Assembly: GCA_949296775.1 (NCBI GenBank)
Contig: CASFQA010000001.1
Span: forward strand, 124,001-188,000
DNA: 64,000 nucleotides
Direction of reading: 5' to 3'
Source: an uncultured bacterium
GTDB lineage: Bacteria > Bacillota_I > Bacilli_A > RFN20 > CAG-826
The position numbers and the translations under genes were made by a program. Positions 50,249 through 58,141 of this stretch are shown here, in pieces. The stretch's first letter is position 1, and every line of letters starts with the position of its first letter. The notes below the pieces were generated by a model. It saw only the letters and a list, made by a program, of their open reading frames with translations, ran no database searches and had not been told where the DNA came from.

Positions 50249-50315
50249 GGAAATCCCGAAGCGGTTCCGTGAAGTCTAACTTATCGGAGTGGCCTTCGAG
50301 CCACTCTTTCTATTG
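50249..50315 (+). promoter_or_regulatory. Structured leader of the rimP operon with attenuator-like hairpin
   Basis: Two hairpins follow the promoter: CGCGGAA/TTCCGTG, then GAGTGGC-CTTCGA-GCCACTC followed by TTTCTATT. The second looks like a weak intrinsic terminator 20 bases before the rimP start, i.e. a possible attenuator on which NusA itself could act. GGAGGG follows as ribosome binding site. Confidence 0.5.
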
Positions 50316-50326
50316 AAGGAGGGACA

Positions 50327-50779
50327 ATGAGCGAAACCGAACGCGCCTTAGTCGAATTGCTGCAGCCGAAAATCAACGAACTCGGCTATGACCTTTATGA
50401 CCTCAGCTTCAAAGGCGGGTCGCTGCTGGTCGTCATCGACCGGAAGGAGCCGATCTCCCTTGAGGAGGTCGTGTCCGTCACCGAAGAGGTCTCGGCCATC
50501 TTAGACGAAGCCGACCCGATCGAAGGGGCCTATACCCTCGACCTCAGCTCGGCCGGGGCCGAGAAGAAGATCGCCCTCGATAAGATGGGGGAATACGTCG
50601 GATCCTACCTCTCCCTCCATCTATCCCATCCCTATAATGGGGAAAACGACCTTCAGGGGACCTTAATCGCCATTTCCCCGGAGACCATCGACTTCGAAAT
50701 CGCCATCAAGGCGAGGAAGAAAACCATTGTCTTGAATCGGGCGGACATCGAGAGGGCCCGCCTCGCCATAAAATTCTAG
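50327..50779 (+). CDS. rimP: Ribosome maturation factor RimP
   Basis: A 150-residue protein needed for 30S subunit maturation. Family features are 'LQPKINELGYDLYDLSFKG', 'LVVIDRKEPISLEEVVSVTE', 'AYTLDLSSAGAEKKI' (in place of the usual 'LEVSSPGLDRPL') and the C-terminal SH3-like 'LNRADIERARLAIKF'. It is first in the classical nusA operon, with a good ribosome binding site. Confidence 0.9.
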   Translation: MSETERALVELLQPKINELGYDLYDLSFKGGSLLVVIDRKEPISLEEVVSVTEEVSAILDEADPIEGAYTLDLSSAGAEKKIALDKMGEYVGSYLSLHLSHPYNGENDLQGTLIAISPETIDFEIAIKARKKTIVLNRADIERARLAIKF

Positions 50780-50791
50780 AAAGGAAACACC

Positions 50792-52513
50792 ATGCCAAGA
50801 AAATCCCAAGCCGTGAACGAACGCCCGCCGTTCTTAGAATCGCTGCGCGCCCTTAGCGAATCCAAAGGGCTGACCGACGAAGACGTCTTAGCCGCTTTGG
50901 AGGAAGCGACCTGCCGGGCCTATGTCAAAGAGCTCGGCGGCGGCGATGACGCGGTCGTCACCTGCCGCATCGACCCCGAGACCGGGTCCGTCTACCTCGC
51001 CCAGGTCAAGAAAGTGACCGAGGAAGACGACATCATCGACGATTTCCTCGAAGTGTCGGTCGAGGAGGCCAACGCCGGGCTTAAGAAGCCCCAATACAAG
51101 GTCGGGGACGATTTCGAGATCCCCTGCCCGCTTAACCAAGTCACCAACGTCTTGGCCAAAGCCATCAAGAACAACTTCCGGGCCCGCCTCGCCGAAGCCG
51201 AACGGGTCGCTTTGTACCGGGTGTACAAAGACCATATCGGCGAGATGATGGTCGGGACGGTCGAGAAGAGCGACGACAAGATCACCACCATCTCGATCGG
51301 CCGGACCACGGTCGAGCTCACCCGGAAGGAACTGATCGGCGACGAGTATTTCCGGATCGGCGATCAGATCAAGGTCTACATCCAGGAAGTCCGCCCGGCT
51401 CAAGCGGGGGAAGGCAAGCCCTCCCGCGGCCCCCAGATCGAGGCCACCCGCTCCTCCGAAGGGTTCTTGAAACGGCTTTTCGAGGAGGAAATCCACGAGA
51501 TCTACGACGGGACCGTCGTCATCAAAGGCATCGCCAGGCGGGCCGGGATCAGGAGCAAAGTCGCCGTCGCCTCCAACAACGAGGACGTCGATGCCACCGG
51601 GGCCTGCATCGGGCAGGGTGGATCGCGGATCCAGAAGATCGTCACCCAGCTTGGCAACGGGAAGAACAAAGAGAAGATCGACATCATCAATTACTCCGAC
51701 AACCCGGGCATGTTCATCATCGAATCGGTCCGGCCGGCCCAAGCCATCGGCATCAACGTCGATGAGGAGGACAAGGAAGCCGACGTCATCATCGAGGATG
51801 AGTCGCTGCGGGTCGCCAAAGGCTCACGCGACATCAATCTGAACCTCGCCCAGAAGCTGACCGGCTATACCATCCACCTCATCACCAAGAGCGAGGCCGA
51901 GGAGGATCAAATCGAATTCGTCCCCGCCGATGAGGTCGCCCGCGAAGCCGAAGAGCAGAAGAAGCGGAAGGCCCAAGAGGCTTTGGCGAAGAAGATGGCG
52001 GAGGAATCGGCCAAGCGCCTTTCCGAGGCCAAGAAAGCCGAAGCCCCGATCCTCGTCCCGGAGAAGAAGGAAGAAACCGCCCCGGTCACCGCCAAGCCGG
52101 CCCCGAAGGCCACCGTGGCCCCCGAATCCTTCCCCGAGGAGGCCGTCAACCCGGCCGCCGCCGCCTTAGCCGAGCTCAATAAGCAGAAGGAAGAGCCGGC
52201 CAAGGAAGAGCCGCAGGACGTCAAGACGACCACCACCCTCTCCGACTTGGAGAAAGAGCTCGAAGAGGCGAAGGAGAAGAAGACCAAGCCGGCCGCCAAA
52301 TCCAAACGGCCGCGCAAGATCACCGAAGAGGAGGTCAAGCGCGAACCCGCTTCCCCGGCCAAGCCGACGGTCCCGACCATGCCGGTTTACACCGACGAAG
52401 AGCTTTCCGAGATCGAGGAAGAGGACATCCATAACGGCGATTTCGACGATGCCGACGAGGATATCGACGATTTCAGCGAATACGACCGTTATTACGATGA
52501 CGACGGGAAATAA
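50792..52513 (+). CDS. nusA: Transcription termination/antitermination factor NusA
   Basis: A 573-residue protein: an N-terminal RNA-polymerase-binding domain ('FLESLRALSESKGLTDED'), an S1 domain ('VGTVEKSDDKITTISIGR'), and two KH domains ('GCxxGQGGSRI'-type loop as 'GACIGQGGSRIQKIV'; 'FIIESVRPAQAIGINVD'). From ~390 the protein has a long tail: a charged helix, a Pro/Ala/Lys section ('KPAPKATVAPES'), and a very acidic end ('DDADEDIDDFSEYD'). The core is normal; the ~180-residue tail is unusual and suggests extra contacts. Confidence 0.95.
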   Translation: MPRKSQAVNERPPFLESLRALSESKGLTDEDVLAALEEATCRAYVKELGGGDDAVVTCRIDPETGSVYLAQVKKVTEEDDIIDDFLEVSVEEANAGLKKPQYKVGDDFEIPCPLNQVTNVLAKAIKNNFRARLAEAERVALYRVYKDHIGEMMVGTVEKSDDKITTISIGRTTVELTRKELIGDEYFRIGDQIKVYIQEVRPAQAGEGKPSRGPQIEATRSSEGFLKRLFEEEIHEIYDGTVVIKGIARRAGIRSKVAVASNNEDVDATGACIGQGGSRIQKIVTQLGNGKNKEKIDIINYSDNPGMFIIESVRPAQAIGINVDEEDKEADVIIEDESLRVAKGSRDINLNLAQKLTGYTIHLITKSEAEEDQIEFVPADEVAREAEEQKKRKAQEALAKKMAEESAKRLSEAKKAEAPILVPEKKEETAPVTAKPAPKATVAPESFPEEAVNPAAAALAELNKQKEEPAKEEPQDVKTTTTLSDLEKELEEAKEKKTKPAAKSKRPRKITEEEVKREPASPAKPTVPTMPVYTDEELSEIEEEDIHNGDFDDADEDIDDFSEYDRYYDDDGK

Positions 52514-52777
52514 ATGAAAGTCATCCCGCTTAGGATGGACGTCGTCTCGAAAAAGTCCTATCCGAAAGATCGTTTGCTCCGCCTACTCATCCGCCCAGAG
52601 GTCAGGATCGACCATGAGCAAACCGCGCTCGGGCGGGCCATTTACTTCGCCAAAGACCTCGAAGGGTTCGAGTACGCCCTCAAGAAAGGGCGGCTCCGCC
52701 GTTATGGTCTATCGGAAGCGATAATCGAGGAGATCAGGCAATGGATGGGAAAGAATACGGCTTCCTCGGCTTGCTGA
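52514..52777 (+). CDS. rnpM: RNase P modulator RnpM (YlxR)
   Basis: An 87-residue YlxR-family protein encoded directly after nusA, as in most Firmicutes. 'KKSYPKDRLLRLLIRPE' and 'ALGRAIYFAKDLEGFEYA' fit the family, although the classical 'GRGAYVC' is altered to 'GRAIYF' and the N-terminal 'RKCVG' motif is missing. It overlaps the next gene by 37 bases. Confidence 0.8.
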   Translation: MKVIPLRMDVVSKKSYPKDRLLRLLIRPEVRIDHEQTALGRAIYFAKDLEGFEYALKKGRLRRYGLSEAIIEEIRQWMGKNTASSAC

Positions 52778-53034
52778 ACAAAGCCGGGAAAATATCCTTT
52801 GGGGAAGCGATCTATTCCAGCCGTCCGCGCCTGCTCCTGCTCGGGAAGCAAGCCTCAGCCAATTCGCGGAAGCGGCTGCTTGACTTCGCCGCGAAAATGC
52901 GGATCCCCGTCGTCTATGAAGACGGCGGGAAGCTCGGCTCGGCCCTCGGGAGGGACTTCCTCTCCGGGGTCGCCATCCTCGACGGGAAAGCCGCCGCCGC
53001 CTATTTGAAGAAAAAAGGAAAGGAGAACCTATGA
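52741..53034 (+). CDS. L7Ae-family RNA-binding protein (YlxQ-like)
   Basis: A 97-residue protein of the ribosomal L7Ae/YlxQ family, in its usual place between rnpM and infB: 'NKAGKISFGEAIYSS', 'LLLLGKQASANSRKRLL' and 'MRIPVVYEDGGKLGSALG', the K-turn-binding core with 'LG' after the loop. It ends with a basic '[10 protein letters not shown]' and overlaps the infB start by four bases. Confidence 0.82.
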   Translation: MDGKEYGFLGLLNKAGKISFGEAIYSSRPRLLLLGKQASANSRKRLLDFAAKMRIPVVYEDGGKLGSALGRDFLSGVAILDGKAAAAYLKKKGKENL

Positions 53035-54881
53035 AAGGGAAGAGCAATTTCCATAAAAAGAACCCCCACCCGAACCGGGTCAGCAACTTCACCCCCAACA
53101 AGGGGAAGAAGGAGGCCGCGCCGAAAGTCAACGGCGGGGTCTTCGTCTATTCCAAGCCCCTTTCCGTCGGCGAGCTCTCGAAAGCCATCGCCGTCCCGGC
53201 CAACGACATCATCAAAACCCTTTTCATGCAGGGGAAGATGGTCAACATCAACCAGCTGCTCGACGACGAGACCATCGGGACCGTCTGCTTGGAATTCGGC
53301 TACGACTTCAAGAAGGAGAAGATCGTCGACGCCGTCCATTTCGAGGACATCGAGATCGTCGATGACCCCGAGAGTCTGCAGGAACGCCCCCCGGTCGTCA
53401 CCATCATGGGCCATGTCGACCATGGCAAGACGACCTTGATCGACGCCATCCGCAGCTCGCACATCGTCGACACCGAAGCCGGCGGCATCTCCCAGGAGAT
53501 CGGCGCCTACCAAGTCGAGATCAACGGGAAGAAGATCACCTTCATCGACACCCCGGGCCACGCCGCCTTCACCGCCATGCGGGCCCGCGGGGCCTCGGTC
53601 ACCGACATCGTCGTCTTGGTGGTCGCGGCCGACGACGGGGTCATGCCCCAAACCTTGGAGGCCATCGACCACGCCAAAGCGGCCGGCGTCCCCATCATCG
53701 TCGCCGTCAACAAAATCGACAAGCCCGGCTCCAATCCCCATAAGGTATTGGAGGAATTGATGGCCCACGACGTCATCGCCGAGGAATACGGCGGCGACGT
53801 CATGAGCGTCAATATCTCCGCCAAAAAGAAAGAGGGCATCGACGAATTGCTTGAGATGATCGCCTTAAAGGCCGAGATGCTCGAACTCAAGGCCAACCCG
53901 AATCGTTACGCCATCGGGACGGTGCTCGAAAGCGAGCTCGACAAAGGCGAGGGGCCAAAGGCGACTCTGCTCGTCCAAAACGGCACCTTGAACGCCGCCG
54001 ACTTCGTGGTCGTCGGCGAAACCTATGGCAAGATCAGAAGGATGACCAACGAGCACCGCTCGGTCCTAAAAAGCGCCCCGCCCAGCACCCCGGTGTCGGT
54101 CATCGGGCTTTCCAGCGTCCCCTCGGCCGGCGACCGCTTCATGGCCTTCCCGGAGGAGAAGCAAGCCCGGGAAGTGGCGGAGGAAAGGGCTTTGGCTAAG
54201 CAAAACGAGGCCCGCGCCGGCAGCGCCGCCATGTCGCTTTCCGACCTCAACAACCTCGTCAACGCCGGCAAGGTCAAGGACATCAACGTCATCGTCAAAT
54301 CCGATAGCAACGGGACCGCCGAGGCTTTGAAGGCCAACTTGGAGAAAATGTCGACCGATAAGGTCAAGATCCATGTCCTGCTATCCTCAGCCGGGGCGAT
54401 ATCCGATTCCGACATCATGCTCGCCAGCGCCTCCCACGCCATCATCTTCGGCTTCGCCGTCCGGCCCGATGCCCGGGTTCGGCAGCTGGCCGAGGAAAAC
54501 CACGTCGAGATCCGGCTCCACAACATCATCTACGAGGTGCTCGACGAGATGGAGATGGCCTTGAAGGGGATGGTCGACGTCGAGAAGGTCGAATCGGTCC
54601 TCGGGGAAGCGGAGATCCGCCATATCTACAAGATCACCCACGTCGGGACGGTCGGGGGGTCCTACGTCACCTCCGGCGTCTTGAAATCGGGGGCCAAGAT
54701 AAGGCTGATCCGCTCGGGCGTCGTCATTTACGATGGCAAGCTCGGCTCCTTGAAACGGTATAAAGACGACGTCAAGGAAGTCAAGGAAGGCTATGAATGC
54801 GGCTTGACGATCGAAGGGTATAACGACATCAAGGAAGGCGACCGGGTCGAAGCCTACGAACTGGTCGAGAAGGCGGAGTAA
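53031..54881 (+). CDS. infB: Translation initiation factor IF-2
   Basis: A 616-residue GTPase that brings fMet-tRNA to the 30S subunit. After a short basic N-terminus comes the IF2-N module ('[18 protein letters not shown]'), then G1 '[16 protein letters not shown]', switch-II '[17 protein letters not shown]', G4 '[13 protein letters not shown]', and the beta-barrel and C-terminal domains. The long N-terminal extension of many Firmicute IF-2 proteins is absent. ATGA-coupled to the L7Ae-like gene. Confidence 0.96.
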   Translation: MKGKSNFHKKNPHPNRVSNFTPNKGKKEAAPKVNGGVFVYSKPLSVGELSKAIAVPANDIIKTLFMQGKMVNINQLLDDETIGTVCLEFGYDFKKEKIVDAVHFEDIEIVDDPESLQERPPVVTIMGHVDHGKTTLIDAIRSSHIVDTEAGGISQEIGAYQVEINGKKITFIDTPGHAAFTAMRARGASVTDIVVLVVAADDGVMPQTLEAIDHAKAAGVPIIVAVNKIDKPGSNPHKVLEELMAHDVIAEEYGGDVMSVNISAKKKEGIDELLEMIALKAEMLELKANPNRYAIGTVLESELDKGEGPKATLLVQNGTLNAADFVVVGETYGKIRRMTNEHRSVLKSAPPSTPVSVIGLSSVPSAGDRFMAFPEEKQAREVAEERALAKQNEARAGSAAMSLSDLNNLVNAGKVKDINVIVKSDSNGTAEALKANLEKMSTDKVKIHVLLSSAGAISDSDIMLASASHAIIFGFAVRPDARVRQLAEENHVEIRLHNIIYEVLDEMEMALKGMVDVEKVESVLGEAEIRHIYKITHVGTVGGSYVTSGVLKSGAKIRLIRSGVVIYDGKLGSLKRYKDDVKEVKEGYECGLTIEGYNDIKEGDRVEAYELVEKAE

Positions 54882-54883
54882 AG

Positions 54884-55246
54884 ATGGCCGACCGTCAGGG
54901 ACGGCTGAAGGCCATCATCGGGAAAGACATCGCCGATATCGTCTCCCGCGAGATCAAAAACCCCCATGTGGGGATGGTCTCGGTCAACGAAGTGGTGGTC
55001 AATTCCGATTGCTCGGAAGCCAAGGTCTACGTCACATTCTTCGAATCGGGGCATGAGGCTTCGCGCTTGAAGGAGCTGAAGAAAAGCGAGGGGTTCGTTC
55101 GGACTTCCCTCGCCAAAAAACTCGATGTCTACAAAGTCCCGAAGGTCAGCTTCCATCTGGATGAGACCTTCAAGAAGGCCGCTTCCTTGGAGGATGCCCT
55201 TTCCCGGGAGCAAAGGCAATTGGACGATTTAGCCGATAAGCGTTAA
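54884..55246 (+). CDS. rbfA: Ribosome-binding factor A
   Basis: A 120-residue KH-type protein for 16S 5'-end maturation: 'LKAIIGKDIADIVSREIK', 'VSVNEVVVNSDCSEAKVYVT', and 'KVPKVSFHLDETFKKA' fit the family. It starts 2 bases after infB. Its last 18 bases overlap the 3' end of the convergent PP-loop gene. Confidence 0.92.
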   Translation: MADRQGRLKAIIGKDIADIVSREIKNPHVGMVSVNEVVVNSDCSEAKVYVTFFESGHEASRLKELKKSEGFVRTSLAKKLDVYKVPKVSFHLDETFKKAASLEDALSREQRQLDDLADKR

Positions 55247-56347
55247 TTCGAAGCGCCGCCCCTTACCGAGTTTAGCTTTCTCGCTAAACCCGGCCAAGCG
55301 GGCGGTTTTCTTATTGGCTAGGGGATAGACAAAGGTTAAGGGGTTCTTCTTTTTGGCCTCGAGATGCAAAGCGAAAAGGAAGCATTCAAGGGCTTCGCTT
55401 TCTTTGTTCTTTTTATAGGATAGCAAGCTGACGGTCATTTCCAGCCGCCCGGTTTCGCAGAATTGGACCGCCCCGAATACCTTCTTCTTGTCGAGGAACA
55501 CGTAGGTCAAACGATTCGGTTGCAGGGGCTTTAATCCTTTGAGGTTGGCATATTCGATGGCTAATTCCGGGGTCAAAAGAGGGCGGATGGTCAGTTTCTT
55601 ATCGACGTAATGCTCCTTATGGAGGGCGGGGATATTCAAGGCCTCGTCATTGTCGAGGGCGGCCCCTAAGTTGAAATGGGCTTCCTCCCGGAGGCTATAC
55701 AGTTTCGCTAGGGTCTCCTTGGCGAATTGCCGTTCGGTCTCCCCATCATTGGGGCAGATCTTGTCCATGACCGGGAGCCCTTCTTCCTTCGCCATGCCCG
55801 AGAGGTCGCTTTCGAAGCATTCGAGCAACGGGCGGATGAAGGTGATATTGGCTCTTTCCAAATGCATCTTCGGCTCAAAGCTCGCGATCCGTCCCCCGTG
55901 GATGGCATTCATAAGCAACGTCTCCAAGCAATCGTCTTTATGGTGAGCGAAGGCGACCTTATTGGCCTTGAGTTCGTGGGCCGCTTCGTTGATGGCGGCT
56001 TTTTTCATCCGTGAGCAGATCGAGCAGGGCAAGCGGCCTTTTTTGGCGTGGAGCTTTAAAATCTCGTAAACGTCATGGCAGTCTTTAACGATGAGTTTAA
56101 GCCCAAGGGAGGCGCAGTAATCGGAAATTGGCTGAGCGTCGAAGCCCGGGAAGCCCAAGTCGAGGCAAACCGGATAGAGGGTGAAGCGCTTGCCGGAGAA
56201 CAGTCCATAAATCGACATCGCCTTCAATAAGCAAAGCGAATCCTTCCCTCCCGATATCCCGAGGACGATCCGGTCTCCTTTCTCAATCAAATCGTAGGCC
56301 TCATCGGCTTTCCGGAGGCAGGCTAAGACGCGGCGGATGTATTTCAT
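55229..56347 (-). CDS. TtcA-like PP-loop ATPase (tRNA 2-thiocytidine biosynthesis family)
   Basis: About 372 residues. The PP-loop is 'IVLGISGGKDSLCLLKAM'; 'LPCSICSRMKKAAINEAA' carries the CxxC pair characteristic of the TtcA group rather than TilS, and 'KVAFAHHKDDCLETLLMNA' the conserved His-His-x-Asp-Asp region. It probably thiolates a tRNA base using an iron-sulfur cluster. The C-terminal ~90 residues are an extra part not typical of E. coli TtcA ('LAIEYANLKGLKPLQPN'). The start chosen lies 9 bases after a TATAAT box shared with the divergent truB promoter; longer in-frame starts would run into truB. Confidence 0.82.
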   Translation of the reverse strand: MKYIRRVLACLRKADEAYDLIEKGDRIVLGISGGKDSLCLLKAMSIYGLFSGKRFTLYPVCLDLGFPGFDAQPISDYCASLGLKLIVKDCHDVYEILKLHAKKGRLPCSICSRMKKAAINEAAHELKANKVAFAHHKDDCLETLLMNAIHGGRIASFEPKMHLERANITFIRPLLECFESDLSGMAKEEGLPVMDKICPNDGETERQFAKETLAKLYSLREEAHFNLGAALDNDEALNIPALHKEHYVDKKLTIRPLLTPELAIEYANLKGLKPLQPNRLTYVFLDKKKVFGAVQFCETGRLEMTVSLLSYKKNKESEALECFLFALHLEAKKKNPLTFVYPLANKKTARLAGFSEKAKLGKGRRFELTLIG

Positions 56348-56356
56348 AACCCATTC

Positions 56357-56366
56357 ATTATATAAT
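56357..56366. promoter_or_regulatory. Shared palindromic -10 of the divergent ttcA-like and truB genes
   Basis: ATTATATAAT is its own reverse complement, giving TATAAT on the plus strand (56361-56366, 9 bases before ATG 56376) and on the minus strand (56362-56357, 9 bases before ATG 56347). Both genes would have leaderless or near-leaderless mRNAs and their promoters cannot be occupied together. Confidence 0.6.
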
Positions 56367-56375
56367 AATATGGTT

Positions 56376-57212
56376 ATGGACGGCATCCTCATCCTCGATA
56401 AACCGATCGGCTTAACCTGCCGGCAGATCGATAACGCCATCATGAAGGCGCTGGGCAGTAAAAAGGTGGGGCATTTAGGGACCCTTGACCCTTTTGCCTC
56501 GGGGGTGCTAGTCATCGCCGTCAATAAGGGGACGAAGTTTTTGCCCTATTTAGGCGGGGGAGTGAAGTCGTATCTTGCGACTTTGAAGCTTGGGGAGGCA
56601 ACCGATACCCTTGATAACGAAGGGCAAATCGTCATGCGCGCTCCTGTTCCCCGGCTAAACGAAAAGCAGGTGGCCGCCGCCTTGAAGGAATTCCTTGGGG
56701 AATCGACCCAATTATCCCCAGCCTATTCGGCGGTGAAAATCGATGGGAAGCCGGCTTATAAGTACGCAAGAGAAGGGCAAGAGGTCAAGCGGAAGCAACG
56801 GACCATCGAGGTCTATGACGTCAATTTGCTCCAATATAAACCGCCTTATATCGATTTTTCCCTTACCGTGAGCGAAGGCACCTATATCCGGGTCATCGGG
56901 GAGGATTTGGCGAAGAAACTTGGAACACTCGGCCATTTGACCGCGTTAAGGCGGCTGTCGGTCGGAAAGTTCAGTCTCAAGGACGCCTTGCCTTATACCG
57001 CCTCTTCCTTCGCCTCTTTGCTCGACCCGACTCCTTATGTCGATTTGCCGCGGCTTGAGTTAACCGGCGAGCAATTGAAGAAAGCCTATTCCGGCATGAA
57101 ACTGAAATTAGATAGCCAAGAAGCGAAAATATTGCTCCTTGACGAGGGAAAACCAGTCGCGGTCTATTATAAAGATGAGGACTTCTACCGGGCGGAAAGA
57201 GGGTTATTCTGA
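56376..57212 (+). CDS. truB: tRNA pseudouridine-55 synthase
   Basis: About 278 residues. 'MDGILILDKPIGLTCRQID' is the standard N-terminus; the catalytic Asp lies in 'GHLGTLDPFASGVLVIAV'; 'LAKKLGTLGHLTALRRLSVG' is the usual C-terminal motif. Of the possible ATGs, the one at 56376 is chosen because it matches the family start and lies 9 bases after TATAAT; the one at 56370 is only 3 bases away from it. It is followed by ribF, sharing one base. Confidence 0.95.
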   Translation: MDGILILDKPIGLTCRQIDNAIMKALGSKKVGHLGTLDPFASGVLVIAVNKGTKFLPYLGGGVKSYLATLKLGEATDTLDNEGQIVMRAPVPRLNEKQVAAALKEFLGESTQLSPAYSAVKIDGKPAYKYAREGQEVKRKQRTIEVYDVNLLQYKPPYIDFSLTVSEGTYIRVIGEDLAKKLGTLGHLTALRRLSVGKFSLKDALPYTASSFASLLDPTPYVDLPRLELTGEQLKKAYSGMKLKLDSQEAKILLLDEGKPVAVYYKDEDFYRAERGLF

Positions 57213-58111
57213 TGGAGACTATCCGTTTTAATCTTAGGGGAACAATTCCTCATATTCCGGGCCTTTCCTTGGCCTTGGGGACTTTCGATGGGTTCCATAA
57301 GGCCCATCAGAAGTTACTGATCGAATCCAAACTCCATGGTCTTTATTCCGGAGTCTTGCTTTTCTCCGGTCCCCCGGAAGACATCCTTAAAAGCCCCTCC
57401 CCCTGCTTAATGGGACTCGAAGATAAAATCCGCCTCCTCTCCTCCTTTGGCTTGGATTATTGCTTAGTCATCGAGGCGACGCCGGAACTCTTTGCTTTGA
57501 GCAAAACCGAGTTCATGGATCAAGTCCTCGACCCGATTGGGATGGATTCGCTTGTGGTCGGGGAGGACTTCCGGTTCGGCTACCGAGCTGAGGGGATGGT
57601 TAAAGACCTCAAGACCCGTTATAAGACCTATGTTTGTCCGTTGCTAGGCGACGAAAACGGCAAGATATCCTCGACCCGGGTCCGGCAGCTATTGCTTGAA
57701 GGCGACGTCCGAGGGGCTTGGAAGCTTTTGGTCCGGCCTTATGAGATCAAAGGAATCGGGGTCAAGGGGAAACAAAACGGGGGCAAGATTGGCTTCCCGA
57801 CCATGAATCTCCAATTAACCGAAAACTACCTTCTCCCGAAAAACGGGGTTTACGCCGGGATCGGCTTCGTCTTAGGCAAACCGTATAAAGCCATGATCAA
57901 CGTCGGCGATAACCCGAGCATTGGCTCGGATATCCCTCGCCATATCGAGGTCCATCTGCTCGGCTATCCCAATGAAGATACCTATGGCCTCACCTGCTAT
58001 CTTGGCTTCCTCTATTTCGTCCGGGAGGAAAAGAAGTTCGCTTCCTTAGACGAACTTAAGAAACAACTCGAAATCGACAAACTAAAAATAGAAAGCCTGT
58101 TATCTAAGTAA
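57212..58111 (+). CDS. ribF: Bifunctional riboflavin kinase / FAD synthetase
   Basis: A 299-residue enzyme that makes FMN and FAD. The nucleotidyltransferase half has 'LSLALGTFDGFHKAHQKLL', 'LVVGEDFRFGYRAEG' and 'KISSTRVRQLLLEGDV'. The kinase half has 'GKIGFPTMNLQL', 'NGVYAGIGF' and 'IEVHLLGYPNEDTYG'. The ATP-binding motif is 'GTFDGFHKAHQ', where 'GVFDGVHxGHQ' is usual. Gene order truB-ribF is the classical Firmicute one. Confidence 0.93.
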   Translation: METIRFNLRGTIPHIPGLSLALGTFDGFHKAHQKLLIESKLHGLYSGVLLFSGPPEDILKSPSPCLMGLEDKIRLLSSFGLDYCLVIEATPELFALSKTEFMDQVLDPIGMDSLVVGEDFRFGYRAEGMVKDLKTRYKTYVCPLLGDENGKISSTRVRQLLLEGDVRGAWKLLVRPYEIKGIGVKGKQNGGKIGFPTMNLQLTENYLLPKNGVYAGIGFVLGKPYKAMINVGDNPSIGSDIPRHIEVHLLGYPNEDTYGLTCYLGFLYFVREEKKFASLDELKKQLEIDKLKIESLLSK

Positions 58112-58112
58112 A

Positions 58113-58141
58113 AGAAAAAGCCCGAGCGTATCGGGCTTATT
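58113..58141. terminator. Bidirectional terminator between ribF and typA
   Basis: AAGCCCGA/TCGGGCTT eight-pair stem with A-runs before and T-rich sequence after; works for both convergent genes and overlaps the typA stop codon. Confidence 0.85.
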
